The notes below the pieces were generated by a model that did no database searches, was not told where the DNA came from, and saw only the letters and a program-made list of their open reading frames with translations. Below, piece after piece: positions 23,745 to 36,266 of a stretch of 64,000 nucleotides of DNA. The position numbers were made by a program, and so were the translations under genes. Location: NCBI GenBank assembly GCA_021399445.1, contig JAJTUQ010000002.1, positions 1,612,001 to 1,676,000 of the forward strand, read 5' to 3'. Source of the stretch: Xylogone sp. PMI_703 (lineage: Eukaryota; Ascomycota; Leotiomycetes). Every line of letters begins with the position of its first letter. The first letter of the stretch is position 1.

Positions 23745-25395
23745 TTACCGCTCATTATTGCGACGTGAGCGCTCTGCCTCCTCAATCGCAGCATCAATTC
23801 TTCGCTCCTCATCCTCCAGCCTCTCCAGTTCCTCCTCTGTCATGCCCGGTTCACTTAGGAAGACGGCAACTCCTTCCCTGCTCCTGGAAACTTGAGTGAC
23901 CGGCGTGTGCCTTGCATCGCCGTAAACGGGAGAGTGATGGTCATGGTCATGGAATGGTTCGTTGAAAGAGTCATCGTCATCATCATGGCCATGCGAAGAT
24001 CTCGTGGATTGCTGGGAGTGTATAGAGCGAGCGATACTGGATAGGGGGCGCGTGATATCTTCTTGATTTATATCGCGAGTCTGTGTCTGGGAGCTGGAAC
24101 GGCTATGAGTTACTGCTGGTGCTGGTACCAACGAAGCAGGTCGGCTCGAATCTTCAGGGGGACCGTAAAAGGAAACAGCATGCGGCTCTATCTCCTCCTC
24201 GTCAGGATGCTGGTCACTATATAGATGCTGTGATAGCCGGCTAGTTTCTGGAGTGGCGATGTTTGGATACGATCTCGTCATCTTCTCAGCCAAGTTCTCC
24301 ATGCTCCTTGGAACGTCCATTGGAGGTGAGCGCGATAGTATCATATGGCTATTCCGGGAGCGGCAGCGACGGACCAGACAGAAGGCAATAATAGCAAGGA
24401 AGATAGCACCAAGTGCAGCACCTATGCCTATGCCAGCTTTGGCACCCGTTGAGAGACCGGAACTAGAACGTGAGGCAGATGATGTTGGTGAAGCTGTTGC
24501 TACTGCAGGTGTAACTGTTGTGGTAGGGGAAATGGAGACAGTTACGAGACTCTTGGTTGTGGATGTGCCGGCACTCGGAGACAGCGTTACCACTAGATTA
24601 GCAGCCCCGTCTGGCTCAGAGCTAACAATTGGGTTATTTTGTTTGATGGGAAGGTTAGGCGGTACCTGGCCTGCGGCAGTCACTCTTCTAATCAAAGCTC
24701 GTGGTTTGGCTGCAGACGGAATGATGTCGAAAAACGGACTAGAATACGCGCATACCAGATCGTTCAAAAGGAGAGTAGAGGCACCTGGTACGGTTTCCCT
24801 TGATGGGCTCCAGGCGAAACAAATAAAGAAATTGCTCAGCAACTTCCTATTATACTTTGACCCAGGATAGAACGTTATATTCGTAGATCCCACATCATTT
24901 TGATCCCAAGAACACGAGGCACCTGATGCATCGCAGTCTAGTAAAATAGTCAGAATATTTTTCCTTCCTGCTCAATCATGGACCGTCCTCCAGAACAATT
25001 TCTCACTCACCAATTCCCATGACAGACCAGGTGTTATTCGTGGTGATTGATTCGGTAGTAGCATTTGTCTGACATAGGACCAGCTGAAGTCGCTCTGCCT
25101 CAAACGCGGTATCATTTAAAACTTGGTAGCTGATAGTTGTCGAAACTCCAAGTGGCACTCCTGCTGTTGGCATCGACATCCATGCTACGGCGGCTACGCT
25201 GTTCGAAGCGGCTGTCCTCGATGCGGAGGGATTGAACGATACGGGAGTTGGAACATCGTGACCTGGAACAATATCGGTAGTAGGCGATTGAGCAGTGTTG
25301 TCCGGATTGGGTTCTCCAGATGGAACAACGTCGCTCAGCACATGGCCTGCGAGCACGATGAGGCTGAAGAGAGCTCGCAGTGGATCTATCCTCAT
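23745..25395 (-). CDS. Secreted/single-pass membrane protein, Ser/Thr-rich, unknown function
   Basis: Two exons, 25395-25011 and 24937-23745, giving 1578 nt and 525 residues. Residues 1-21 are a signal peptide (hydrophobic L-F-S-L-I-V-L-A-G-H-V-L). An ectodomain follows with several cysteines and N-glycosylation sequons, then a Ser/Thr stalk. One transmembrane helix at about 296-317 (G-I-G-I-G-A-A-L-G-A-I-F-L-A-I-I-A) is followed by basic residues R-R-C-R-S-R and a 200-residue polar cytosolic tail rich in His, Ser and acidic residues. This architecture resembles fungal cell-wall stress sensors, but there is no WSC domain or recognisable Mid2 motif, so I leave the function open. The intron join restores the conserved-looking C-D-A-S-G-A-S-C-S-W segment. 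Confidence 0.75.
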
Positions 25396-26869
25396 CCTCG
25401 CAGAGCCGGGCCTCTCCAGCGCAGACTTCGACTAGAAACCAGAGCAGGAGAGAAAGAGGAAGAAAGACAGGAAAAAAGAAGTATGCAGAGGAGATGCATA
25501 CGGAAATAGGAAAAAGTGCTAGTAGCAGCACCCACACAAAGCATAGAAGAGATCAAAGGGAACCGGAGGGAGGAAGGGCAGAAAGAAGCTAGGGCAGTTT
25601 GAGATGCTGTGCAGTTTCGTGGATGACACCCTGAAGCCGATGCAGCGCCCGTCTCACCGTTTTGGGCCATGTTGGAAGAGGCCTGCTCCAGGATCCTATG
25701 CCACCAAGCAGCCAACAACGGGGTAGCGCCCAGCGCCGCATTCCTTCTTGGGCTGCGGTGGTTTGCCCTATGGCTTACAGACCCGTTTGTTGATGGAATC
25801 CCTCAAGGAAACGAGCGATGTGAGCAGCCCATGCCCGCATCCTGCCCACATCTTCAAAGCCATCAATTGGGCCAAGGAGAGGCGAGGACAATGAAAAGCA
25901 TGCCCTTCGAGGCAAGGCGGCGGGGCTGAGATTGTAAGAGAGGATCCGAATGCTGGCCGGGCATCTGCAATTTGGCACTTGTCGGGCGTTGCACTGAGGC
26001 TGAGGTGGTGGGTGGTCTGTGCACAAAGCTGATTGCAGCACTAGGCCGAAATAAAAATAGGCATTAGATCACGTGAACAGCGGGTTTGGTGTAGTATCAG
26101 GACCGTGCGAGCACTGATAGCCTCTTACTCTAGTCCCGTTGCATGCTAGTGCATGTTATATATGGAATCGCGCACGTGCCAGCTGACAAGTGGATGGGCT
26201 AATCTGCACGGTAACGGTACGCGCATTTGATCCGAACCTCAATGCTCTTTTACGTACGGTGGACCAGTACCACTCCACCAAAATATTAAAATAATGGACT
26301 GATATAAGGGGATTATAAAGCAACACACTCCGTAGTGGTATTGTACTTACCGTGCTGTATTTGCTGAGGCTAGCCTCGTACTGTATTACTTACATACGAG
26401 CATCGTGGTACAATCATAATATTTCAAGCCCACCGCGGCTGTATGTAGTTTAATTGATCTACACCTCAATACAGTAATACCATTTCCTACACCGTCTTAA
26501 TCACCAATGATGACAGCCGGATTACCCGTAGCTACAGTACAGTAGTTCCGTTCAGTGGGAATATATTTAAGATCATACCGCGCTAGCCTGCATAGTAAAA
26601 CAAAATGCACACTTCTATGCTCGTGTTATACACAGTGCAAAGTCCCATAGTGGAACAGCCTCTCTCCACAATTAAACCAGGCCTGCCTCCAAGCACGACA
26701 AGTCTCTCTATATCATGATCCAAACATGCCTCATGCTACAAAAGTATCAAAACGCCGGATATTCGAACTCCTCAGCCATAAAAAGCCCAAGAAAAGAATG
26801 ACACGCTAACGATTCCTAAAGAGGGATCATTTTCTAAACTGAAATCCAAATATGCACTTCGAACCCCGT
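25396..26869. other. Intergenic region, GC-rich then AT-rich
   Basis: About 1.5 kb upstream of the membrane-protein gene and downstream of the DUF726 gene. The first 700 bp are GC-richer and probably hold the leader and promoter. The rest is AT-rich with four TACTGTA/TACAGTA heptamers (26379, 26470, 26533, 26538). No coding sequence is supported. Confidence 0.5.
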
Positions 26870-29800
26870 CTATGCAAAAGTCATGGATATCTCCCTTTCC
26901 TGCCCAAAATCTTCGTCATCGTACTCATCCGCCCACGCATTATGCCCCAGATTCATAGAAGAAGGTAAGGGAGTTGGTTCGGTTGCCGAGCTCTTCAATT
27001 CTGGCCGCTCTACAGCCGCTGACCGCTGCGTCGGCTCTGCCAATGGAGGACTCGGTTGTGCTGCTTTAGACTCTGAATAGAGGTCCGTGGAGGATAAAGA
27101 TGGTGGTAACCGATGATGAGGCTCGTCATAATCAAAAGACATCTGGACCTCCTCCTCTTTCTCTTCCTCGTAATAGTAGGGCGATCTAGGAGCTGACTTA
27201 GGTACTTCTGGGATCGATGGTCTTGGTGAGGTTGAGAATGAGCGCTTGTGATCCTTAGCTTGCAGTCCAAAATTTGCATCAAGACTCTTTGTGTCCCTCG
27301 ATCGTGAGCTGGAAGCACTCCTCTTCATATCGAGCTTTATCGGTGGTAACGTCGACTTCAACTCTTTGACGTCTATCCGTTCATTTGCCAGTTCGGCGCG
27401 AATGGCATCAACATCAAACAATACACCGTAGTTGTTGCCTTCAGCATCTTCGGTTTTTCTCTTAGGCTGAGTCTTTGCTTCATCATAAGTCTCCCATTCC
27501 TTCTTCTCCACAGCCGATTTCTTCTTTCTGGAAAAGAATCCAAATTTTCCTTTAGCTTCTTTTTCCTCCCTTTGCCTCTCATACTCTTTTCGAGCTCCCT
27601 CAATTTCATTAATCAGCTCCCGTTGTCGCTCCGTATGGTTGTCCGGGTCTGGATCTTCAATTTCCGTGAACTCATCACTTTCTACAATCCACCCTACCTC
27701 CCGTAGTAGACGTGGCATAGCTGCACGATATGCCATGTGACCGGGCACGAATTCCGTCACGTCGACATTTTCCAGGCCTGCTATCCCATTCACTGGTGCT
27801 AATCCGGCTACACGACTGATACCACCACTGGTCAACCGGAAAAGATAACCGAGGATCCAATCGTTCTTAGCATAACCATTCACAAACCTTCCAGAAACGA
27901 CGGCTTTTGCCTTTAGATACTCATCTTTTTTGGCTACTATTGGTGAGCCAAACAAATAGACATTTTGCACAAGCCCAAATGCTCCTTTTCTGTAAAGTTC
28001 TCTTAGGCAAGAGAAGATAACTCTTGACCCTAGCGAGTATCCCACAAACGTTATAGGTCGAGTTCCAAGATTTCGATCAATAAGTGAATCCGCTAGAATC
28101 AAACCTGTAGCGTTGGCTCTGTCCAAGGAGACTGTCCAAGGATTATCGATGAGATAGGCAAGTTTCGTTAGGACAACAGGCAGTTGTAGAGCTGCCATCA
28201 GACCCACAAGAATTGTGCTGCCGAGCAATTGTTGAAGACCTTGAGTCAACGCCTAGAGGAGTTCATATTAGCAATACATTATTGAGAGAAACAAACGAAA
28301 CACCCACCTCTGTGGCTAGAATATTTATAGTATCTCCCATACTTGTAAGCATCTCAGGTTCCCAAAGGACAGAGTAAATATCACCCATAATCGGATCAAC
28401 CGTGCTATATGGTAACCGTACATCATCAACCTTCCCAGTCATCCATCCTGAAACAGTCACAATAAGGTTAACTCGCTTGTTGTTATGGAGCGGCCGGTAC
28501 TCAAATGTCTTCACAGCACCAGTCCTGCGATTTGCCGCCTTGACAGCGATATATCCACCGGAGGCAGCTGCAGTAGATGTAATGATAGCCGCTCCACCAG
28601 CACCAGCGAGGAATCCACTTGTACCCGCAACGCCAATCGTGGTAAACCCCGCAGCTAGACCAGCACCTATAACAGGAGCTAAGAGACCAGCAGACAGACC
28701 AATTACGAGACCTCCACCGACAGTTGCTAGTCCCATCATCACATATCGTTTCTTCAAGGCCATCTTCCTTCTATTCTCCTTATGCTCCTCTTCGTTCCAG
28801 TTCTCCTTTTCGGCAGCCTGCTGCATCTCTAAGGCATCTGTGACTCGTTTCTCAAAGCGGCAAATCTCTAGCCAGGAAATCTCCATGTTAGCGCCTACCT
28901 TCTCTAAGAGAGTTCGTGATCGAGCATCGTATACTGAATCCGCTATGAGCGTTAGAAATAGATCACATAACACTGTCCAACGAAGATCGATATCGATGTT
29001 TTTAGTTGTAGGCAGCTGTGAGGGTGTTCGAACTTCTGGGAGATCATCGCCCTCATGGTCTTGATATGGTGGTGGTGGTTGCGCCACATCCTCATCGGGT
29101 ATTGGAGAAGAGAATCTTCCATTCATATCTAAAGAAGATTTTGAATACCTGTAATTGGAATTTACAGAGGGTGCATATGAGGACCTCTGATCCGCCATAG
29201 GGTTTTTCACCCGTGCATTTTGCATTAGAGTCGGTGTGAGGTCGTGCGGTACAACCCCATGTTCCGCCAGTTGCTCGATCATAACCTGCTCAGCCGGATT
29301 GATGTCCATATGTGCATATAACCTCACCATCATCTTCTGGCCCCACATTCGCATAGCTTCAGCTCCTATTTTTAGCTCTTTTTTGGTGTTACCTTTCGAA
29401 TACAAAGCGTCCGCTTCATTGACCATTGCCGAAACGAGTAGTCGGGTCATACCGACATAAGCAATCCTCTGACTCTCAGTGAGGAGGTCCTTCGTTGCCT
29501 GCATCTGAGACACAACATCGCGAGGGTCCTCGTCCTCCATTTCTCCAGCCCCAGTACCACCACCAGCAGTTTTGAACAGATATTTTGTGTCTTCATCTAA
29601 ACTCGTCGCAGATTGGGCGTCCTCATCTAGCTGCACCCTGGTATATCCTTTTCCGGCTCCTCCAAGCCCAGCATAAGCATCCGGTTCCTCATCTGATTCA
29701 TGCCTTTCCCGAGCAATAAGTTTGTTATCATCATCATAAATATCATATGGCGCATAAGCAGGCATTGTTTGCCATCCACCGTCATCATCCTCTTCTTTGG

Positions 29801-30383
29801 GCTCCTCAACAGCTTGTATGGCAGATTGTTGATGTGACCATTCCGATATGCCTTGCCCTTGAGAGCTCTGGCCCCGTCGATGCCCATTGGGGAGGTTCAA
29901 ATCTGTAGTCGTAGTAGACCCAGGGATATCGTGGTCTTTGTTATCTTTTGATTCTGCATTTTCACCATCCGGTATTGATACATCCGACTGAGCTGCGGGT
30001 ACTTCTTTTCCTTTCCTCCCGGCCTCCTCTTCTATGGAAGATTCTGTAAGTTGATCTTGCTTATGCGGAGTAGATTGCGCATCTTTGAACTCTTGTTCGC
30101 TCTCTACTGAATCGTTGTCGCCAGATTGTGGCTTGGGGGATTCCGGAGTTGCCTGTTGATCTTTTGTAGTATCATTTTCGCTTTTCGAGGGGCCCGCATG
30201 CCCTTCCGAGTTATTCTCCTCCACATCCTCCCGATAAGTAATTAGCACTGGAGGTTGTTTCCTGATCGGCAGTCCAAAGTCATCAAGCTCGGGCGTATCA
30301 TTCTGAAGTTTGCTGTCGTGTGCACCGGTACCATTGGTTCCGTCACCCTTCTCCTGGTCGGGCCCTTGGGCCGCCGCCGCCAT
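26870..30383 (-). CDS. DUF726 family membrane protein with alpha/beta-hydrolase fold (MIL1/YFL034W, TMCO4-like)
   Basis: Two exons, 30383-28308 and 28252-26870, giving 3459 nt and 1152 residues. The first 300 residues are polar and acidic. They are followed by a conserved helical region, a glycine/alanine-rich double membrane segment (about 565-620: G-L-S-A-G-L-L-A-P-V-I-G-A-G-L-A-A-G-F) and the hydrolase-like domain. The segment V-T-V-S-G-W leads into it, and a nucleophile elbow G-Y-S-L-G-S-R (Ser about 765) is intact, with conserved F-G-S-P and N-D-W-I-L-G-Y-L-F motifs after it. The C-terminal 250 residues are charged and then low-complexity. Family members are poorly characterised; yeast Mil1 interacts with a clathrin-adaptor subunit. 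The single 55-bp intron sits in front of the hydrolase part. Confidence 0.88.
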
Positions 30384-30760
30384 AATGTTTGCTTCTGTCC
30401 ACCGCCTTCAGTCGGAGGAGGCCGTAAGACCATCCAGAATATCCAGGGTGACTATTCCCGATGAACAGAAATTATGTTCTGGGTCTGCGGAAGAAGGGTA
30501 GCATGGCGTAATACGACTTCTAATTTGACTAGCTACCGAGCGTTGGAGATTCATACACCAACGCTCGCTACCAAATACGAGGGGTAATTAATGTTCAGGG
30601 GTAAAGTTCCCAGCACTTATGTACCTGAGGCAAGCAGATACAGCACCACATTTTCCGAAACGGAAACATTAGTAAATACCACAGACTATACCGGATTTAA
30701 AGCTTGATGAATTATATCATTTAATTATCCAAATCTAAAGGGGTTTCTAGTTTACAATAT
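30384..30760. other. Intergenic region with a 10-bp inverted repeat
   Basis: 377 bp between the DUF726 start and the stop of the FMN dehydrogenase, both on the minus strand. It contains the promoter of the former, the 3' end of the latter, and the inverted repeat listed separately. Confidence 0.55.
30537..30567. repeat. Perfect 10-bp inverted repeat with 11-nt loop
   Basis: CGAGCGTTGG at 30537-30546 is the exact reverse complement of CCAACGCTCG at 30558-30567. It lies about 155 bp upstream of the DUF726 start. It could be a palindromic factor site or a cruciform; no function is shown. Confidence 0.7.
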
Positions 30761-32368
30761 TTACAGTTTTGCTTTCGACCAAAGCCCAACATTCTGTAGA
30801 TTTGCAGGACCATCGTATATGTCTCTTTCAACCATGCGAGTATTAACCTAATAGCGAGACATTAGAAGCTTCCGCGAGGATGTGGAAGATATTGACTTAC
30901 AAATTTAGGTCCCAGGTCGCTGACTGCCTCAGCACCAAGAAGTCTCATACAGGTATCGGTTTCTGCCTTTAAGACTGACGGTTAAAAGTCAGCATTTGAA
31001 GCCTCAAAACCGGTAAAGGGAGTATACTTTCAAAGGTCCTTTCTACACCCTCAGGGCCACCAGCACCGAGTCCGAACAAGGCGGCTCGTCCAACCCCAAC
31101 GGCTCTTGCACCCAAACATAATGCTTTAACGACGTCCGTTCCCCGCTTGATCCCTCCATCTACCCAGATCTCTATTTTACTGAACACCTCAGGGCAATAC
31201 TTTCGAATTTCGAGTAGAGTGTGCACAGCCGGAGGCGCCGTATCAAGAGCTCGGCCACCATGGTTCGAAAGTATAACGGCTTTAACCTGAGGTGCATATT
31301 GTGCCGCTAGGTAAGCATCCTCATGCGTTTGAATTCCTTTAAGCACAATTGGTAAGGATGTATGTTTCGCCAACCATGGTAAAGTGATTTTCCATGTGAG
31401 ATCTGAGGCTGTGCCAAAAAAGAGTTGTTGTCCAACCCCTCCTCCACCGGCTGACACATTTGCCGCGGGTTTATAGTTTTGTTTTTCATCATGCTCTCTC
31501 TTTCCGGGAACTGGCGCGTCCAAAGTCAAAACAATGAATTTAATCTTGTCGGACAACTTGTTAATGCGTACTAGCATATCCTCGCTCTTTTTCCTGTCGT
31601 TCTGCACATATATCTGCCATCCGAAAATCTGGCCTGGAACGGAGCCTTCAACAATTTGCTCCGGAGTCATGGAGGCGTTGTTCGAAATGATTTGGAGAGC
31701 TCCAAATTTACTGATACCTTGGGCGATGCCATGCTCCCCAGCTGGATGCGCTAACCGCGCCATTGCGGCTGGCGATACATATATCGGCAACCCAACTTTG
31801 TATCCCAGTAAAGTGGTTGATAAATCACACCTTGAACAATCTACAAACATTCTAGGACGTAATAAGATCTGCTTGTAGACTTGATTATTGAACTTCTTTG
31901 AAATCAGATCATCGCCTGCAGAATAATAGTAGGCCCAGCATCTCTTTGACACCTTTTTGGTCGCCAGTTCTTCAATCTCATCGAGATTTAAGAGACTCTG
32001 TAAATCGACTGATTCAGTATCCTGCTTGACTTGCTGTTCGGCCTTGTCTACCATCCCTTCCTTTCGAGATAAACTTGAAGGATCTACCGTTCCTAGCAGT
32101 TTCTCAGGTGGAAGATTCTGCTCCAGTGTCCCAGGAGGATGAATTGGGTCATATTCTTCGGTAGCATCTTGCCCTGCTAATTGGAGTATAATCTTCGAAC
32201 CCCCTGGGTGGCTGGATAGAAAGTCGGTCACGTCGTATACCTTGCCGTACAGGATTACCCAGCAACTCTCCGGCGTGGTATGCTTCGCAACTATAGGACA
32301 ATTAGATTGGATAATGCTATGAGATTTTCCCCTGATATACCTTCATCATAAGAGAACGTTTTCGCCAT
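30761..32368 (-). CDS. Cytochrome b5 / FMN-dependent 2-hydroxyacid dehydrogenase (L-lactate dehydrogenase CYB2-like)
   Basis: Four exons: 32368-32341, 32290-31028, 30974-30901 and 30847-30761, giving 1452 nt and 483 residues. The enzyme family oxidises L-lactate or related 2-hydroxyacids with FMN and passes electrons through heme b. The N-terminal cytochrome b5 domain starts almost at residue 1, with heme ligands H37 (H-P-G-G) and H60. The FMN barrel follows with Y-Y-Y-S-A-G, P-A-A-M-A-R-L and K327 (L-K-G-I), and the catalytic S-N-H-G-G-R (H353, R356). The last exon supplies the conserved tail. There is no mitochondrial presequence, unlike yeast CYB2, so a cytosolic location is inferred. It is the outermost gene of a four-gene metabolic group; its true substrate may not be lactate. 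Confidence 0.92.
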
Positions 32369-32646
32369 TTTTCTGAGCCCAGTTGAGGTATGAATGTCTT
32401 TGAAAAGACATGAGGATGATGTACGAGATTATTATGATTAGTGGAATATGGGGAACCGTCATCGCAAGGATGGGGTTGGGGTCTACGAACCAATTGCCGG
32501 ACCGCTATTACCCGTCCCCGCTAGCCAATCAGGGCCATGTAGCAAGGGCAACCGGCATATGAAGGCGTTTGAGCGGCTCTATTCCGCAGTTATACGAATC
32601 ATAGATCTTTGCGCAGTATGTTTTTTACCCTATCATGAATACATTT

Positions 32647-34092
32647 CTAACATCTCGCTGCTAACCTAACTGCTTCATCGTACCTGAGTACCGACTGCAA
32701 CAGAACCTGGGCTCCCAATGCACAATCATCCGGACTGGTATATTCCGCTGGATTGTGTGATATTCCATCTTTGGATGGCACAAAGATCATACTAGTCTTA
32801 ACAACTTTACTAGTCCAAGCTGCATCATGACCGGCTCCAGACTTCATCTCCATGATTTGGTCCGGCCCTACCTCTTCAATCGCTGCAGCACGCACAGCAT
32901 CAATACACTCAGCGTGGAATATCGATTCCGGTAGGCCCCATGTTCTTAGGATGGCGTATTCTGTCCTATTCTTCTCCTTCACTATCACTTCGTCGAAACT
33001 TTTGAAAATTGCCGAACAGAGTTCATCCACCAATTTATCCGTTGAACAACGAACATCAATAATAAATTGAACTCCACTTGGAATGGTTGCTTGACTCTGT
33101 GTATCATTCGAAATAACGCCCACTGTTGCGACACCGAGGCCGGTTCTACTTGCCGTCTCCTGAACGGCAGAGATCAATCGTGCAGCCGTAACTAAGGCAT
33201 CTGAGCGAACCGCCATTGGAGTAGTCCCTGAGTGGCCTTCGATACCTGTCACTCTGACTGAAAACCACTATCAATCGGTAATCAATCAGCCTCAATCCAA
33301 TGCACGCCATCCTTCGAGTATTTGGATGGTGTCAAAGCCCCATAACGACATCTGCTATTTTGGTGCTCGAGGACTCACCTTCATTCCTTGTACTGCCGTA
33401 ACGACTCCGACTTTCTTGTTTGCTAGCTCCAGTTTAGGACCTTGCTCAATATGGAGCTCAAAATAGCTTTGAAGCGAATTTTGTCGATAGTCGCATGGAG
33501 TCTCTCCAAGGTAGCCAATACCTTCGAGGGCTTGGTGCATTGAGACACCAGCTGTGTCAGTAGTTTTGTAGCAATCTTCAAGACCAGCAGCCGACTTCTT
33601 GGACCATACACCGGAGCACATCATTGCACCTGGGAATCGAGCTCCTTCTTCATTAGTCCAATCTATGAGCGTAATTGGACAGTAGGTCTCAATATTGTTC
33701 TCATGGAGCGTCCGCAGAACCTCAAGACCGCTCTGAACACCAAGAATGCCATCATAACGTCCGCCTATGTAAGTAAGCTTATAAGAATATTCAAAATAAT
33801 TGATCTATAACTTGCCTGCCGGCTGAGTGTCAAGATGGCTTCCTATCCCTATTGGCTTTTCCTTAGATATTCCCGGGCGAGTCGCAAATATATTTCCCAT
33901 TTGGTCAATTTTAACTTCACACCCTAACTCTTTACAACTTTTAACAAGCCAATCTCTGACTTCTTTGTCCTCTTGACTGAGTGCCAATCGCCTCATCCCA
34001 GTCGAGCTGGCTATGGCGCCCCAAGAGTCACATGTTGACTGGATGGTCTCGTTTAGCCGATTGGCATTTATTCTGAGAGTTTTATGAGACAT
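32647..34092 (-). CDS. M20-family amidohydrolase, beta-ureidopropionase (PYD3)/N-carbamoyl-L-amino-acid hydrolase-like
   Basis: Three exons: 34092-33816, 33764-33379 and 33267-32647, giving 1284 nt and 427 residues. The family removes the carbamoyl group from N-carbamoyl-beta-alanine or N-carbamoyl-amino acids, releasing CO2 and ammonia. The metal-site residues of the family are all visible: S-H-L-D-T-Q (H86), G-R-Y-D-G (D97), N-E-E-G-A-R-F (E131/E132), H-I-E-Q-G (H197) and S-H-N-P-A-E-Y (H392). S-G-A-G-H-D is also present. The first intron begins with GC instead of GT (GCAAGT, 33815); it is the only join that gives the invariant P-A-G-G-R-Y-D-G. The gene is divergent from the dihydropyrimidinase-like gene, its expected pathway partner. 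Allantoate amidohydrolase is the main alternative within the same family. Confidence 0.92.
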
Positions 34093-34609
34093 CTAAGATG
34101 TTTCGAGAATTCAAGACTCTAATGAAAATATGCAACCCAAGCCGCATTAAAACAAAACGACGAATGATAAAATAGATATTTTTAATTTTGAACCGCCGGC
34201 ATCCGAGTGGTGCCCTACAGAATACGGCGAACCTGCCCGAGACGAACGTTTCCTTTGACATAACGTGTCGAAGAGTGGGGTATATCTTCAACTCTTGAAC
34301 TGAACATCTTTCCCGGCGATTGGAGGTTACTAGTCACATAAGACTATTTTTGATACTTATGACAAAGTAAAATACGGGAGGAACCACATTCAGCAATAAG
34401 CTCCCAATGGGGAATCAGAGCGGCCAGGCGCCAGCCTTCGCCGCGACGGCCGATAAGGAAGTCTTAGCCAACGATACACAAAGGTGGGGAGCTATGCGGC
34501 CAAAGCATAGCTAGAATTCATTTATGTATACCTATTTGCAGATTCCTTTGCTGTGTGATATTGTTGGAAGACCGATAAGTGCATGTTTCGACTGGAGACT
34601 GTCGATGCA
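34093..34609. promoter_or_regulatory. Shared divergent promoter of the PYD3-like and PYD2-like genes
   Basis: 517 bp separate two divergent start codons. GATA-factor-type sites (HGATAR) occur at 34165, 34451 and 34573 on the + strand, compatible with nitrogen-catabolite control by an AreA/Nit2 factor. About one or two are expected by chance in this length, so the support is weak alone. Confidence 0.5.
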
Positions 34610-36266
34610 ATGGCAGAATTCGATCTATTGGTCATCAATGGATTAGTGGTCACTAATGAAAGTATTGGTCACCATGATATTGCCATCAAAAATGGCAAAA
34701 TTTCCAAACTCGTATCACCCGGGTCTATACCGGAGGACCGGGCAAACAAGATAATTGATGCTCAGGGAGGAATGATCATGGTAGGTTCTTAGCCAAAATC
34801 GTCATATGTAACACTCTCTACTTCAGGAGCAATTCTGATATTATCACTAGCCCGGTGGTGTAGATGCGCATGTACATATTGGTATGGCCTCATATCCACC
34901 GGACTTATGAAGGAGGTACTTACACGTATACTCATAGACGAACCACCGCTATTTGGAAAGGGTGAGACGGCTGATAACTATGAGACTGGTTAGAGCAAAT
35001 ATACCTTTACTAAATCTCAGGTAGACTAAATTACTCTCAGGAACTAGATCGGCCATTGCTGGTGGTACCACAACACTAATTGCTTTTGCACCACAAGAAA
35101 AGAATCAGCCGTCACTCTTAAAGTGTCTGCAGGCAACGCACGCTAGAGCAGCAGGAAACTGCTATAGTGATTATTCATTCCATCTTATATGCTCTAATGC
35201 TGGTCCTCAGGCAATATCTGAATTCTCAAAGCTTCGAGAGGAAGGAATCTCTTCTCTGAAGATCTATATGACCTATGAAGCATTGCAACTCAATGATTAT
35301 GAAATACTGGACGTTCTGTTTGAAGCTCGTAGGCAAAAGATTGTCACAATGATCCACGCCGAAAATGGTGCAATAATAGATTGGACAATCAAGAAGCTAG
35401 AGGAGCAGAAGCTGTTTGACCCGAAATATCACGCTACAAGTCATCCGCCCATAGCTGAGATCGAAGCAACTTACAGAGCGATCAGCCTTAGTGGATATAT
35501 TGATGTCCCTATCCTTATTGTTCACGTGTCCTCTCCAACAGCGGCACAAAATATTCATGAAGCTCAGAAAAGGGGGTTGCCGGTATATGCTGAAACGTGC
35601 CCTCAATACCTATTTTTGACAAGAAAAGATTTGGACAAACCTGGCTTTGAAGGAGCAAAATGTGTTTGCAGTCCTCCCCCGCGTGAGAGTGAGCAAGATC
35701 ATGAAGGAATCTGGAAAGGTCTAGAAAATGGGACTTTTACTGTGCTTAGCTCAGATCATTGCCCTTTTAGATACGATGATGCCGTGACGGGCAAGAAGAC
35801 GATAATTAGCCCAGAGTATCCAAATGGCCACTTCAAGTATATTCCAAACGGATGTCCTGGAGTAGAAACCCGTCTGGCCCTAGCATTATCAGAAAAGCGC
35901 CTGGAATTACAAAAGTTTGTCGAAGTCACTTCAACGAATGCCGCTAAGTTATACGGACTGTACCCAAAAAAGGGTGCTTTAATACCAGAAGAAAGTGATG
36001 CAGACATTACTATATGGTATCCCAAAGACTTTGAAGATCTGGAGCTTACAAACTCAATGCTTCACCATAATGTAGACTATACCCCTTATGAGGGAAGAAA
36101 ATTGAAGCAATGGCCTCGCTATACAGTATTGAGAGGTAAGGTAGTATGGGATAGGGATAATGGTGGCTTAGTTGGTAAGAAAGGTTATGGCCAATTCTTG
36201 AAGAGAGGGCCTAGTACATTAGCAGGTAGTCGGAGTGAAGAAGAATGGGATGTCAGGAAGGTTTAG
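34610..36266 (+). CDS. Dihydropyrimidinase/hydantoinase-like amidohydrolase (PYD2-like)
   Basis: Four exons: 34610-34780, 34851-34881, 34938-34988 and 35041-36266, giving 1479 nt and 492 residues. The enzyme class opens dihydrouracil or hydantoin rings to the N-carbamoyl acid. Zinc-site residues are present: D-A-H-V-H (H64, H66), a lysine expected to be carbamylated in S-L-K-I-Y (K158), I-H-A-E-N (H190), I-V-H-V-S-S (H246) and S-S-D-H-C-P-F (D323). The middle exons are short (31 and 51 nt), and the third intron has a weak GTTAGA donor; the joins still give an unbroken P-G-G-V-D-A-H-V-H and T-R-S-A-I-A-G-G-T-T. The start at 34610 (G at -3 and +4) fits the family N-terminus; 34583 is in frame. 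Sequence is of the dihydropyrimidinase branch rather than allantoinase. Confidence 0.92.

Noticed and set aside
30537..30567. Inverted repeat as a bacterial-type terminator
   Set aside because: No T-run follows the stem, and the surrounding genes are clearly eukaryotic.
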